The notes below the pieces were generated by a model that saw only the letters and a list, made by a program, of their open reading frames with translations, was not told where the DNA came from and did not search any database. Position numbers and translations under genes: made by a program. 64,000 nt of DNA. It comes from Mycolicibacterium anyangense. GTDB taxonomy: Bacteria; Actinomycetota; Actinomycetes; Mycobacteriales; Mycobacteriaceae. This document shows, piece after piece, positions 37,060 through 45,527 of the stretch. The DNA lies in assembly GCF_010731855.1 (NCBI RefSeq), contig NZ_AP022620.1, positions 1,426,001-1,490,000 on the forward strand, read 5' to 3'. Numbering within the stretch: the first letter of the stretch is position 1; each line of letters starts with the position of its first letter.

Positions 37060-38333
37060 GCCGAGCCGGCCTCGCCGCGCAACGTCCGGCGCAACAGGTG
37101 CATGGCGACGGTGGTCGACCGTTCCCGGATGTCGGAACGGTCGCCGGGCAGCCGCAGCGACCGGCTCACCGTGGTGCCGTCGGCCAGCCGCACGCAGAAC
37201 CACACCGTGCCCACCGGTTTGTCCGCAGTGCCGCCACCCGGGCCGGCGATCCCGGTGGTGGCGACCGCGGTGTCGGCACCGAACCTGTCCAGCGCGCCGG
37301 CGGCCATCGCTTCGGCGACTTCCTGCGACACCGCGCCGTGGGCGTCGATCAGGGCAGCATCGACACCGAGCAGTGCCGTCTTGGCCTCGTTGGCGTAGGC
37401 GACGATGCCACCCGCGACGTACGCCGAGGAACCCGGCCGGTCGGTCAGCCGGGCGGCCACCATGCCCGCCGTACAGGATTCGGCCGTGGCGATTCGCCGG
37501 CCGGCCAGCAGCGCGGCGACCTGGTCGTCGACCAGTGATCCGTCCTCGGAGAACACCATCGACCCGTGCCGTTCCCGGACCAGCGCCATCAGCTGCGCGT
37601 AGACCGCGGCGCTGTGCGGCTCGTAGCGGGTGACCATCTCCACCTCGCCGCGTCGCAGGCAGGTGGTGATCTCCAGGGCACTGAAATCTCCGACAGTGCG
37701 CTGTGCCTCGCGCAGCGTCTCGGCCAGTGCGGACTCCGCGAGCCCGAACATGCGCACGGTGTCCTGGTGGTAGACGGTCCGGCCGGCAATGGCCTGGGCG
37801 ACGATGTCGCTGGCCACGGCGCTGGGCCACATGGCCTGCAGTTCACGCGGCGGCCCGGGCAGCACCATGACCACCGGCGACCCGGGCACCACCACACCGG
37901 GCGCGGTGCCCACCGGGTCGATGACCTGGGCGCCGGCCGGCACCATGGCCTGCTTGCGGTTGGCCGCCATCACGGCGTCGAAATCCACCCCGGTGTAGCG
38001 GGCCATCAGCGACCTGAGGATCCCCGCGATGGTGGCTTCGAGTTCGGTGTCCAGGACCAGCTCCCGACCACAGAAGCGGGCGACCGTCTCCACCGTCATG
38101 TCGTCGGCGGTCGGGCCCAGCCCGCCGGTCGTCACGATGAGGTCGACACCTTCGGCGGCCAGGAACCGCAACTGGGCCTCGATATCGGCGGCACGGTCGC
38201 CGCAGATCGTGATGTGGGCCAGCTCGACACCCAATTCCAGCAACCGGTCGGCCACCCACGGGCCGTTGCGGTCGGCCACCCGGCCGGTCAGGACCTCGGT
38301 GCCGGTGACGACGATTCCCGCCCGCGCGCTCAT
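37056..38333 (-). CDS. cinA: CinA-family nicotinamide-nucleotide amidase/competence-damage protein
   Basis: A 425-aa two-domain protein. The N-terminal MoCF-like pyrophosphatase domain (about 1-170) has [17 protein letters not shown] and [14 protein letters not shown]. The C-terminal domain (about 260-420) has [16 protein letters not shown] and [15 protein letters not shown], typical of the NMN amidase. CinA recycles nicotinamide nucleotides and has been linked to drug tolerance in mycobacteria. It starts 6 nt after the GNAT gene stops, so the two form an operon. Confidence 0.93.
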   Translation of the reverse strand: MSARAGIVVTGTEVLTGRVADRNGPWVADRLLELGVELAHITICGDRAADIEAQLRFLAAEGVDLIVTTGGLGPTADDMTVETVARFCGRELVLDTELEATIAGILRSLMARYTGVDFDAVMAANRKQAMVPAGAQVIDPVGTAPGVVVPGSPVVMVLPGPPRELQAMWPSAVASDIVAQAIAGRTVYHQDTVRMFGLAESALAETLREAQRTVGDFSALEITTCLRRGEVEMVTRYEPHSAAVYAQLMALVRERHGSMVFSEDGSLVDDQVAALLAGRRIATAESCTAGMVAARLTDRPGSSAYVAGGIVAYANEAKTALLGVDAALIDAHGAVSQEVAEAMAAGALDRFGADTAVATTGIAGPGGGTADKPVGTVWFCVRLADGTTVSRSLRLPGDRSDIRERSTTVAMHLLRRTLRGEAGSA

Positions 38334-38339
38334 CCGCGC

Positions 38340-39005
38340 TCAGCCACGGATGCTGCCGGGCGTGCGGACCACCAGCGGCACGGCCGGGAAGCAGGCCGCC
38401 ATCTCCGAGCGCGACCTGCGCAGCGCGGCGGTGCCGTAGCCCTTCTGGCGGTGCTCGGGGTGAATCCAGATCCGTACGTTGACCTCGCCGTCGACCAGCT
38501 CGCCGAACACCAGACCGACCTTCTGGTCCCCGTCGAGGGCGACGAACCAGGCCGCCTCTTCGGCATTCGACCGCTCGCGCGCCGAACGGATCTCGTCGTC
38601 GAGGTCACCGGCGGGCGAACCCGAGCCGTCGCCGGCGGCGCCGATCTCGTCGGTGCGGGTGGCGAACAGGTCCCGGTCGTCGTCATGGGAGAACGGGCGC
38701 AGCTGCAGCCTGTCGTCGGAGCTGGCCGGCCGCTCGCCGAGGGTGAAGCTGAGCTGGCTGTTCAGGTCCTCGATCTCCTGGGCGATGCGGCGCCGCGCAT
38801 CCTTGGTGAGCTGGTCGAACGACATGCCGATGACGGCCTCACCGCCGCGCCGGGAGATGCCCAGCAAGCTGGTGATCTCCGTGATCGCGGTGTCCCGGTC
38901 GGCGGATTCCACGATGACGTCGAGCACTTCGTGCCTGCGTTCGAGCGCATTGAGCAGGGCGTCGGCGATCTCGCGGCGGGCAGCGGCACGGTCTTGGTCG
39001 GTCAT
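38340..39005 (-). CDS. GyrA-like coiled-coil domain fused to a GNAT acetyltransferase
   Basis: A 221-aa protein. Residues about 8-85 (NALERRHEVLDVIVESADRD to RIAQEIEDLNSQL) align by pattern with the tower coiled coil of DNA gyrase subunit A, including the GISRRGGEAVIGMSFDQLT segment. Residues about 100-215 are a GNAT domain with KVGLVFGEL and the acetyl-CoA loop HPEHRQKGYGTAAL. The ATG at 39005 lies 7 nt after TAGGCT (minus strand, 39013-39018), a leaderless start; the open frame up to 39353 is rejected. It leads the operon with cinA. Confidence 0.75.
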   Translation of the reverse strand: MTDQDRAAARREIADALLNALERRHEVLDVIVESADRDTAITEITSLLGISRRGGEAVIGMSFDQLTKDARRRIAQEIEDLNSQLSFTLGERPASSDDRLQLRPFSHDDDRDLFATRTDEIGAAGDGSGSPAGDLDDEIRSARERSNAEEAAWFVALDGDQKVGLVFGELVDGEVNVRIWIHPEHRQKGYGTAALRRSRSEMAACFPAVPLVVRTPGSIRG

Positions 39006-39237
39006 GCCCGTAAGCCTAGATCGGTCGCCGGGGTCGGGCGGCGGCCTCACCCAACTCGGGTGTGATCGTGCCAAGATGTGCGGTGCGGCGGATGGCGTCA
39101 TGATCGAGGTGACACCTGTGCCCAGCCACACACAAACCAGCACGGGCAGGGCGGGTTGCCCTCTGCCAAGATGTACCCGCGACACCTGCCGTTTGCCATG
39201 CCGTTGTCGTGTCGCAATCAGAAGGAGTCGGACGACG

Positions 39238-41991
39238 GTGGCCAAGAGGCTCGCAGCGGTCCTCGTGGTCGTGCTCCTGCTGGTGTGTGCTGGCGATGAC
39301 CGGGTGTTCTCCGGTCCCCCGCCGTCATCCGCCCAGGACATCGAACTGGCCACCGGCTGGAAACTGGCCTCAGCCAGCGGGCTGGACGCCGACGGCCGGC
39401 AGGTATCGCAGGCCGGCTACGACGACTCGCGCTGGCACCCGATCAAGCGGATGCCCGCCACCGTTCTGGAGATCCTGCAGGAGGACGGGGTCTACCCGAA
39501 CCTGTACTACGGCAAGAACATGCTCACCGAGGTTCCCCAGGACCTGTACAAGCAGGACTGGTGGTATCGCACAACCTTCGATGCGCCGGCCGACCAGCAG
39601 ACCTATGTGCTCGACTTCCCGGGTATCAACTACCGCGCCGATATCTGGCTCAACGGTCGCAAGATGGCCTCCAACCGCGACATCGTCGGCATGTACAACG
39701 GCCACGAACTCGACGTCACCTCTGCGATAGTGCGCGGCAAGCCGAACACGCTGGCCGTCAAGGTGACACCGGAACGGGCCATCCAGGACGTGAACGGCGT
39801 CGAACTCGCCGACAGCTGGTACGACTGGATCAACTGGCGCTATCTGGGCTACCAGGGGCCCGACAAGAATCCGGCCAACGGCAACTCCTTCGTCCCCGAT
39901 CGCAACGCCGGGATCTGGAAACCGGTGCACCTCAAGACATCCGGGCCCGTTCAGATCAGCGCGGCCACCGTGAACACCGAGCTTCCGCTGCCCGACACCG
40001 ACCGCGCCAAGCTGACGGTGTACACCACCCTGCACAACTATTCGGCCGACAAGGTCCGCGGTGTTGTGCGCGCGACGATCAGCCGGGCCGGGAAGGTGCC
40101 CATCCACGTCGAGGAACCGGTGTCGCTGCAACCCGGTGAGGATCGCGAAATCTCGTTGACGCCAGATCGTTTCGCCGCACTGACCGTCGTCAACCCCGAT
40201 CTGTGGTGGCCCTACACCATGGGGGCGCCGAACCTGTACGACCTGCGACTGGAGTTCGTCCAGAATCAGGTCGCCACCGACGTCGCCACCCAGAAGTTCG
40301 GGATCCGCACCATCACCCAGGGCCGCGACAGCGACGACTCGTTCGCCGACCTGGGCACCGGAGGCAACTTCTTCCTGAAGGTCAACGGCAAGGACTTCCT
40401 GGTGCGCGGCGCCACCTACACCCCGGACCTGCTCTACAAGTACGACCCGGACCGCGACGGCGCCATCCTGCACTACGTCAAGGACCTCGGCCTGAACATG
40501 CTGCGGTTGGAGTCCAAGATCTCCTCGACCCGCTTCGTCGAGATGGCCGACGAGCTGGGCATCCCGCTGATGTACGGCTGGATGTGCTGCAACCAGTGGG
40601 AGAAGTGGTCGCAGTGGGACGACGAGGACCGCCGGGTGGCCCAGGAGAGCCTGCGCTCCCAGATCGACGTCTTGCGCTCGCATCCGTCGGTGTTCATCTG
40701 GGCCAACGGCAGTGACGGACGTCCCCCGGCCGAGGTGCTGGCGAACTACCACCGCATTCTCGACGACCTGCACTGGCAGAACGCGACGGTGGATACCGTG
40801 TCGTCGTTCGCCCGTGATGCCAGCGGCCAGCCGCAGTGGGACGGTATCCAGATGGCCGGGCCCTACAGTTGGCGCCCGCCGTCGTACTGGTTCAGCGGCC
40901 GCTACGGCGCGGCCCGCGGATCCTCGGCCGAGCAGGGCGACAACGAACACATCCCGCCATATGCCAGCCTGCGCAAGTTCATCCCGCCCGACAAGCTGTG
41001 GCCGATCAACGACACCTGGTTCTTCCATGCCGGGTCCGGTCCGCAGAACTCCCAACTGGTGAACGTCCGTCGTGTCATCGACCGCCGCTACGGCCCGTCC
41101 ACCAGCGCCCAGATGTTCGCCGCGAAGGCGCAGCTCGCCCACTACGAGGCCACCCGGGCCCAGTTCGAGTCGTTCGCCGCCAACGGCTGGGACGGCCACA
41201 AGATGACGATCTACTGGATGCTCAACAGCCACTGGCCGTCGTTCTTCGGCAACATCTTCGACTACTACCTGCGTCCCGGCGGCGCCTACTACGGCGCCAA
41301 GAAGGGACTTCAGCCGCTGTCGGTGGTGTTCGACTCCTACGCCACCGGAAGCCACCGGGAGGCCCGGGTGACCGTCGTCAACCAGACCCCCGACAAGCGG
41401 GAGAACCTGCGGGTGCGGGTGCGCACCTACGACGTGGCGGGCAGGCTGCGCGACGACCGTGCCGCCGAGGGCGTCAGCGTCGACTCGGGGGCGGCGGTGC
41501 AGGCGATGACGCTGCCGCCCGGCCCTGCCGACTCGCCGGTGTTCTTCGTGCGCTGCGAACTACTGGACTCCACTGGCGCCGTGGTGGCCGACAACGTCTA
41601 CTGGCAGTCCCAGATGGTCGACGACGTGGGGCCGCCGGCCAACGACGCCGCCTTCGATTCCAAACAGGTCAGCTGGGCCGACATGACCGCACTGAACTCG
41701 CTGCCGAAGGTGCCGCTCGACATCAGCGCCGGCGCCTCCGACGGTGGCCGCACCGTCCGCGTGCAGCTGCACAACCCGACCACCCGGATCGCCTTCTTCG
41801 AGCGGGCCGAACTGCTGACCGGCCCGCTGGCCGACGAGATCCTGCCGATCCAGTACGACGACAACTACGTCACCGTGTTCCCCGGCGAGACCGTCACCGT
41901 CACCGGAACCGTGCCCGACGGCGGTCCACCGGCACAATGGGTGAGGGTCACCGGCTACAACAGCGCACCGGTCGTGGTGCAGGTGCGCTGA
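39238..41991 (+). CDS. exported glycoside hydrolase family 2, exo-beta-D-glucosaminidase-like
   Basis: A 917-aa exported enzyme. A signal peptide or anchor covers about residues 1-22; a GH2 sugar-binding domain follows (KQDWWYRTTFDAP to GIWKPVHL), then the Ig-like sandwich, the TIM barrel (FFLKVNGKDFLVRGATYTPD on) and C-terminal beta domains. The barrel acid is Asp in FIWANGSDGRPP: the SD replaces the NE of ordinary GH2, as in CsxA-type exo-glucosaminidases. The likely nucleophile is Glu in SSAEQGDNEH. It would release glucosamine from chitosan-like chains. AGGAG lies 10 nt before the GTG at 39238; the frame upstream to 38479 is a shadow. Confidence 0.82.
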   Translation: MAKRLAAVLVVVLLLVCAGDDRVFSGPPPSSAQDIELATGWKLASASGLDADGRQVSQAGYDDSRWHPIKRMPATVLEILQEDGVYPNLYYGKNMLTEVPQDLYKQDWWYRTTFDAPADQQTYVLDFPGINYRADIWLNGRKMASNRDIVGMYNGHELDVTSAIVRGKPNTLAVKVTPERAIQDVNGVELADSWYDWINWRYLGYQGPDKNPANGNSFVPDRNAGIWKPVHLKTSGPVQISAATVNTELPLPDTDRAKLTVYTTLHNYSADKVRGVVRATISRAGKVPIHVEEPVSLQPGEDREISLTPDRFAALTVVNPDLWWPYTMGAPNLYDLRLEFVQNQVATDVATQKFGIRTITQGRDSDDSFADLGTGGNFFLKVNGKDFLVRGATYTPDLLYKYDPDRDGAILHYVKDLGLNMLRLESKISSTRFVEMADELGIPLMYGWMCCNQWEKWSQWDDEDRRVAQESLRSQIDVLRSHPSVFIWANGSDGRPPAEVLANYHRILDDLHWQNATVDTVSSFARDASGQPQWDGIQMAGPYSWRPPSYWFSGRYGAARGSSAEQGDNEHIPPYASLRKFIPPDKLWPINDTWFFHAGSGPQNSQLVNVRRVIDRRYGPSTSAQMFAAKAQLAHYEATRAQFESFAANGWDGHKMTIYWMLNSHWPSFFGNIFDYYLRPGGAYYGAKKGLQPLSVVFDSYATGSHREARVTVVNQTPDKRENLRVRVRTYDVAGRLRDDRAAEGVSVDSGAAVQAMTLPPGPADSPVFFVRCELLDSTGAVVADNVYWQSQMVDDVGPPANDAAFDSKQVSWADMTALNSLPKVPLDISAGASDGGRTVRVQLHNPTTRIAFFERAELLTGPLADEILPIQYDDNYVTVFPGETVTVTGTVPDGGPPAQWVRVTGYNSAPVVVQVR

Positions 41992-42061
41992 GGTTCGCCG
42001 TTCGCCGGTGTGCCCTAGGGTTCGGGTGGCCCCGCCGTCGTCGTGGAAGGGATTGAGGACA

Positions 42062-42961
42062 TTGCTGCAACACGCCCTGGTTGTGGCAGCTGCCCTCGCC
42101 GGCGCGGTGTTCGCCGCGATCGGCATCGTCGTGCGCCAGCGCGCCACCATGGACGTGCCCGCCGATCAGGGTGTCAGCACGGTGATGATCACCACGCTGC
42201 TCCGCCGCCGGCTGTGGTGGGCGGGCAATGCCGCGGCGGTCACCGGGTACGCCTTCCAAGCGGTGGCACTGGCCTACGGCTCGATCATCCTGGTGGCACC
42301 GCTGCTGGTGTCGGCACTGCTGTTCGCCCTGCCGCTGAGCGCGCGGCTGGCCCACCGCCGCGTCACCCGCTCGGAGTGGGGCTGGGCGGTGCTGCTGACG
42401 CTGTCTCTGGGAGTGTTCGTCGCGCTGGCGCGCACCCAACCCGGGGACTACGACGGATCGACATGGACGGCCGCGATCGCCGCCGGGATCTGCCTGGTGT
42501 TCGTCGCGTGCTGCGTGCCGGTGGCGCTGCGGCTCACCGATTGGCGGCGGGCGCTGCTGCTGGCCGTGGCGGTCGGCGTGCTCTTCGGGGTGGTGGCCGT
42601 GCTGACCAAACTCGTGACGCACATCCTGCGCGAGGGTGACGCGTCGCGGCTGTTCGCCTCACCGGTGCTGTATCTGCTGATCTTCGTCGGGGTGGTGGCG
42701 ACGCTGCTGCAGCAGTCGGCCTTCCATGCCGGCTCACTGCGGGCGTCGGTGCCGGCCATGCTGGTCCTCGAACCGGTGGTGGCCGTGCTGCTCGGCGAGG
42801 TGGTGCTCGGCGAACACCTGGCGGTGACCAAGCCGGTCGCGGTCGCGCTGCTGATCGCGGCGGGGACGATGGCCGCCGCGACCATCGCCCTTGGCCGTGA
42901 CGAAGGTGCCTGGGAGGACGAGCTCGAGGCCGCCAAGGCCGGTGTGACGCCGGCCAGCTAG
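42062..42961 (+). CDS. DMT-superfamily membrane transporter
   Basis: A 299-aa polytopic protein with about nine spans in the two-EamA-half arrangement, from QHALVVAAALAGAVFAAIG to a cytoplasmic acidic tail (EGAWEDELEAAK). The drug/metabolite transporter superfamily exports amino acids, nucleosides or drugs; this member's substrate is unknown. A TTG start at 42062 is chosen because GAGG lies 3-4 nt upstream and the hydrophobic region begins directly; ATG 42008 would add 18 residues outside the pattern. The start is uncertain. It overlaps the convergent FAD gene by 4 nt. Confidence 0.75.
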   Translation: MLQHALVVAAALAGAVFAAIGIVVRQRATMDVPADQGVSTVMITTLLRRRLWWAGNAAAVTGYAFQAVALAYGSIILVAPLLVSALLFALPLSARLAHRRVTRSEWGWAVLLTLSLGVFVALARTQPGDYDGSTWTAAIAAGICLVFVACCVPVALRLTDWRRALLLAVAVGVLFGVVAVLTKLVTHILREGDASRLFASPVLYLLIFVGVVATLLQQSAFHAGSLRASVPAMLVLEPVVAVLLGEVVLGEHLAVTKPVAVALLIAAGTMAAATIALGRDEGAWEDELEAAKAGVTPAS

Positions 42962-44268
42962 CCGCCGACCACCCGACTGGACTGCACCGCACCCAGGTCG
43001 GCGGCGGCCCGCTCGCCGGCGAGCAGCGCCGCCTCGATCCCCGAGTGGGTCAGGAAATCACCGGCCAACCGGAGCCGGGCTGGCATGGCGTCGCGGGCCC
43101 GGCGCATCGCGGCGTAGTGCCCGGGAACCGGCGCGATGAGCGCGACCTCCATCGGGAAGACGCGGCTGAAATCGGGTTCGGTGTCACCGAATGCCATCGC
43201 AACACCACGACGGGCCTTAGCGATGATCTGCTCTTCGGACAGGCCCCGGGTCTGCGCGTCGTCGAGCCAGATGCTGACGGTCTGTCCGCCTGGCGGCACC
43301 GATGCGGGCGCGCGACGCCCGTTGAGCAGCGCGCCATAGTTGTGGTGCATCCCCGGCGCCCCGTGGACCACGAGGTCATAGGGCACCCGCGGCCAGGGAT
43401 CGCGGTGGTAGCCGAAGACGATGTGGTGCGCTGTCACCGGGACCACTGCGGCCAGAGCATCGGTGATCGCGCTGTCGACGACGCCGTCGAGCAGGACGGT
43501 CGCGGTGCGCACATCGGTGGCGACGACCGCCGCATCCGCCTCGACGGTGCCGTCGGGGGTTCGCACGACGACGGTGTCGGCAGTGTGCTCGATCCCGAGT
43601 ACCGGGGTGTTGAGGCGCACGTCGTCGACACCGGCCAGCAGCCACTCGGCGATGCGCCCGAGCCCACCGTCGGGCACGGTGAGTTGAGTCCGCTGAACCT
43701 GGGTGAGCAGCGTCCTCAGGAAGGCCGCCGAGATCGTGGTGGGGTCGGCCCCGGTCAGCGGATCCATCAGGGGCCGCACAACGTATTCGAAGGATCGCGG
43801 TCCCAGGTGGTCGCCGGCCCACTCGGCCAGTGTGCGTCCGTCGTCTGCGGCGGCGAGGTCGTCGATGTCGAAGGGACCACGATCGGGGCTCAGCGCCAGG
43901 CGCCCGATTTCGCGCGCGGCCCGCAGCCGGTCACCGACGGTGAGCTGCGGCATGCGCAGCAACGTCCAGGGCCGGTCGAGCCGGACCCGGTGCTTGCGGC
44001 CGGTGTCGTCGAGTACCGCGGTGCGTGCGGGCCATCGGCGCATCGCCGGAAGGTGACCCTGTTCGCGCAGGATGGACAGGGTGCGGGCGTAGGAACCCAT
44101 CACGAAGATGGCACCGGAGTCGATCGAGAACCCGTCGAAGGTGACGGTGCGCACCCGGCCGCCGATCCCGTTGGCCGCCTCGAGAACGACAGGGTGGTGC
44201 CCCTGCCGCTGCACGGCCCTGGCCGCAGCCGCGCCGGCGACACCGGCGCCGATGATGGCAACTCGCAT
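42958..44268 (-). CDS. FAD-dependent amine oxidase/protoporphyrinogen oxidase-like protein
   Basis: A 436-aa flavoprotein with an N-terminal Rossmann dinucleotide motif VAIIGAGVAGAAAARAV (from residue 3), the GGRVRT motif typical of amine-oxidase-like FAD proteins at about 38, and a C-terminal FAD contact LRLAGDFLTHSGIEAALLAG. It may oxidise an amine, a carotenoid or a porphyrin-like compound; no specific hint exists. AGGAG lies 7 nt before the ATG at 44268. It is divergent from the TetR at 44392, and the 123-nt gap contains tandem operator-like repeats, so it is the probable target of that regulator. Confidence 0.82.
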   Translation of the reverse strand: MRVAIIGAGVAGAAAARAVQRQGHHPVVLEAANGIGGRVRTVTFDGFSIDSGAIFVMGSYARTLSILREQGHLPAMRRWPARTAVLDDTGRKHRVRLDRPWTLLRMPQLTVGDRLRAAREIGRLALSPDRGPFDIDDLAAADDGRTLAEWAGDHLGPRSFEYVVRPLMDPLTGADPTTISAAFLRTLLTQVQRTQLTVPDGGLGRIAEWLLAGVDDVRLNTPVLGIEHTADTVVVRTPDGTVEADAAVVATDVRTATVLLDGVVDSAITDALAAVVPVTAHHIVFGYHRDPWPRVPYDLVVHGAPGMHHNYGALLNGRRAPASVPPGGQTVSIWLDDAQTRGLSEEQIIAKARRGVAMAFGDTEPDFSRVFPMEVALIAPVPGHYAAMRRARDAMPARLRLAGDFLTHSGIEAALLAGERAAADLGAVQSSRVVGG

Positions 44269-44321
44269 CGAACATCTCCTCATCCCGGGATGGCTGTGGG
44301 GGAAACTACCGCCGCGCGCAC

Positions 44322-44372
44322 CAATTGCCAACACCTGTCGACAATTGCCGACATACGTCGACAAACTGTCGG
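44322..44372. promoter_or_regulatory. tandem 20-bp repeats, predicted TetR operator
   Basis: Two 22-nt copies beginning CAATTGCC at 44322 and 44342 match at 18 of 22 positions and repeat every 20 bp. They carry TGTCGACA (44336-44343) and CGTCGACA (44356-44363). Further inverted repeats overlap: TGTCG-N8-CGACA (44336-44353) and CCGACA...TGTCGG (44348-44353, 44367-44372). The TetR -10 (TAGAAT, 44380-44385) follows directly. Confidence 0.6.
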
Positions 44373-44391
44373 CCGAACGTAGAATCGGGCG

Positions 44392-45027
44392 GTGCCCAGC
44401 TCAGCCGCCGGCGTTCGGCGCCACCGGCCGCGGCCTGCCGGCCCGTCGGCCGGGGACCAGCGCCGCGCGCGCCTGCTAGCTGCACTCGACGAGTTGTTGG
44501 AGACGCGGGCCTTCACCGATATCGGCATCAACGATGTCGCCCGCAGAGCAGGTCTGAGCCGGCCCTCGTTCTACTTCTACTTCCCCAGTAAGGCGGCGGC
44601 GGTAGCCGCACTCCTCGGCGACATGTACCAGAACGTGCTGCGGACCGCGCCGTGGTTCGATCAGCATTCCGGCGACCCCCTGACGCAGCTGCGATCGGGA
44701 ATCGAGCACACCGCCACCATGTGGCGGGCACGGCCACGGCTGATGGCGGCCATGCTCGACGCCGTCCACGACGACGCCGACGTCAAGTCCACCTGGGATG
44801 ACTGGCTGGCGGAGTTCGAGGTCCGCACCGCTGCGCGGGTGCGAGCGGATCAGGCCGCAGGCGCCGCCCGAACCGATATCGACGTCGAGGCCATGGCCCG
44901 CGTTCTGGTCGGTGTGATCTTTCACGCGATGGAGGATGACGTCCGCGATCTGCAGGCCGGCCGACCGCCGCGACCGCAGCTCGTCACCACCGTCTACGAC
45001 GTGTGGCGACACTCCCTCTATCAGTGA
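44392..45027 (+). CDS. TetR-family transcriptional regulator
   Basis: A 211-aa regulator with a basic disordered N-terminus (about 20 residues), an HTH (RRARLLAALDELLETRAF to YFYFPSKAAAV) and a helical C-terminal ligand domain of the TetR_C mycobacterial type. The GTG start lies 6 nt after TAGAAT (44380-44385), giving a leaderless mRNA. It should repress itself and the divergent FAD oxidoreductase through the repeats at 44322-44372. Ligand unknown. Confidence 0.88.
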   Translation: MPSSAAGVRRHRPRPAGPSAGDQRRARLLAALDELLETRAFTDIGINDVARRAGLSRPSFYFYFPSKAAAVAALLGDMYQNVLRTAPWFDQHSGDPLTQLRSGIEHTATMWRARPRLMAAMLDAVHDDADVKSTWDDWLAEFEVRTAARVRADQAAGAARTDIDVEAMARVLVGVIFHAMEDDVRDLQAGRPPRPQLVTTVYDVWRHSLYQ

Positions 45028-45061
45028 AAACTGATCGCCGACAAAGCTTTTGGGCGGGGCA

Positions 45062-45487
45062 TCACCGAGCCCAGGGACCGACGCCTCCCACCGAGTCGAT
45101 CCGGATGTGGGTGATGAATCCGGGCGCAGTGTCCTTGGGCGGGAATTCGCCGTCACCCTTGTACAGGGTGGCGGCCAGTTCGCTCAGCAGCTCGGGCGCG
45201 CCGCCCTCCTCGACCCGGCCGATGCCGGTGATCAACAGATACGGGGTCAGCGGCGCCGCCGAATCGGGTGCCACGATGGCCAGTGCGACGCGGCCGTCCC
45301 GGCGGATGTTGCGGACCTTCTTCCGTTCGGCCCGGTGGGCGGTGACCAGCTCATCGCTGCCGTCTGGACCGGTGCGCACAGCCACCCAGACCAGCGATAC
45401 CTGGGGGCTGCCGTCGGCGTTCAGCGTCACCAGGGTGGCGTCGGCACCCTGACCGATCAGGGCGCGGGCGGCGTCGTTGAGTTTCAT
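45062..45487 (-). CDS. PPOX-class probable F420-dependent enzyme
   Basis: A 141-aa split-barrel flavin/F420-binding protein (pyridoxamine 5'-phosphate oxidase-like fold). Family features: an N-terminal helix, then ATLVTLNADGSPQVSLVWV, KKVRNIRRDGRVALAIV, and the C-terminal FITHIRIDSVGGVGPW. Mycobacterial members such as Rv1155 bind F420 and reduce diverse substrates. It converges with the TetR at 44392 and is followed by a 40-nt gap to the next minus-strand operon. Substrate unknown. Confidence 0.82.
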   Translation of the reverse strand: MKLNDAARALIGQGADATLVTLNADGSPQVSLVWVAVRTGPDGSDELVTAHRAERKKVRNIRRDGRVALAIVAPDSAAPLTPYLLITGIGRVEEGGAPELLSELAATLYKGDGEFPPKDTAPGFITHIRIDSVGGVGPWAR

Positions 45488-45527
45488 GTGAGCTGTAACG
45501 CCGAACGGTGTGCCGCATTCCCGGCGC

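Noticed and set aside
38479..39237. N-terminal extension of the GH2 protein (from ATG 38479)
   Set aside because: The segment overlaps the GNAT gene on the other strand and has shadow composition. A ribosome site and signal peptide at GTG 39238 explain the real start.
39370..41355. 661-aa minus-strand frame opposite the GH2 gene
   Set aside because: Antisense translation (Val/Asp/His-rich) of a clear GH2 coding region with no start signals.
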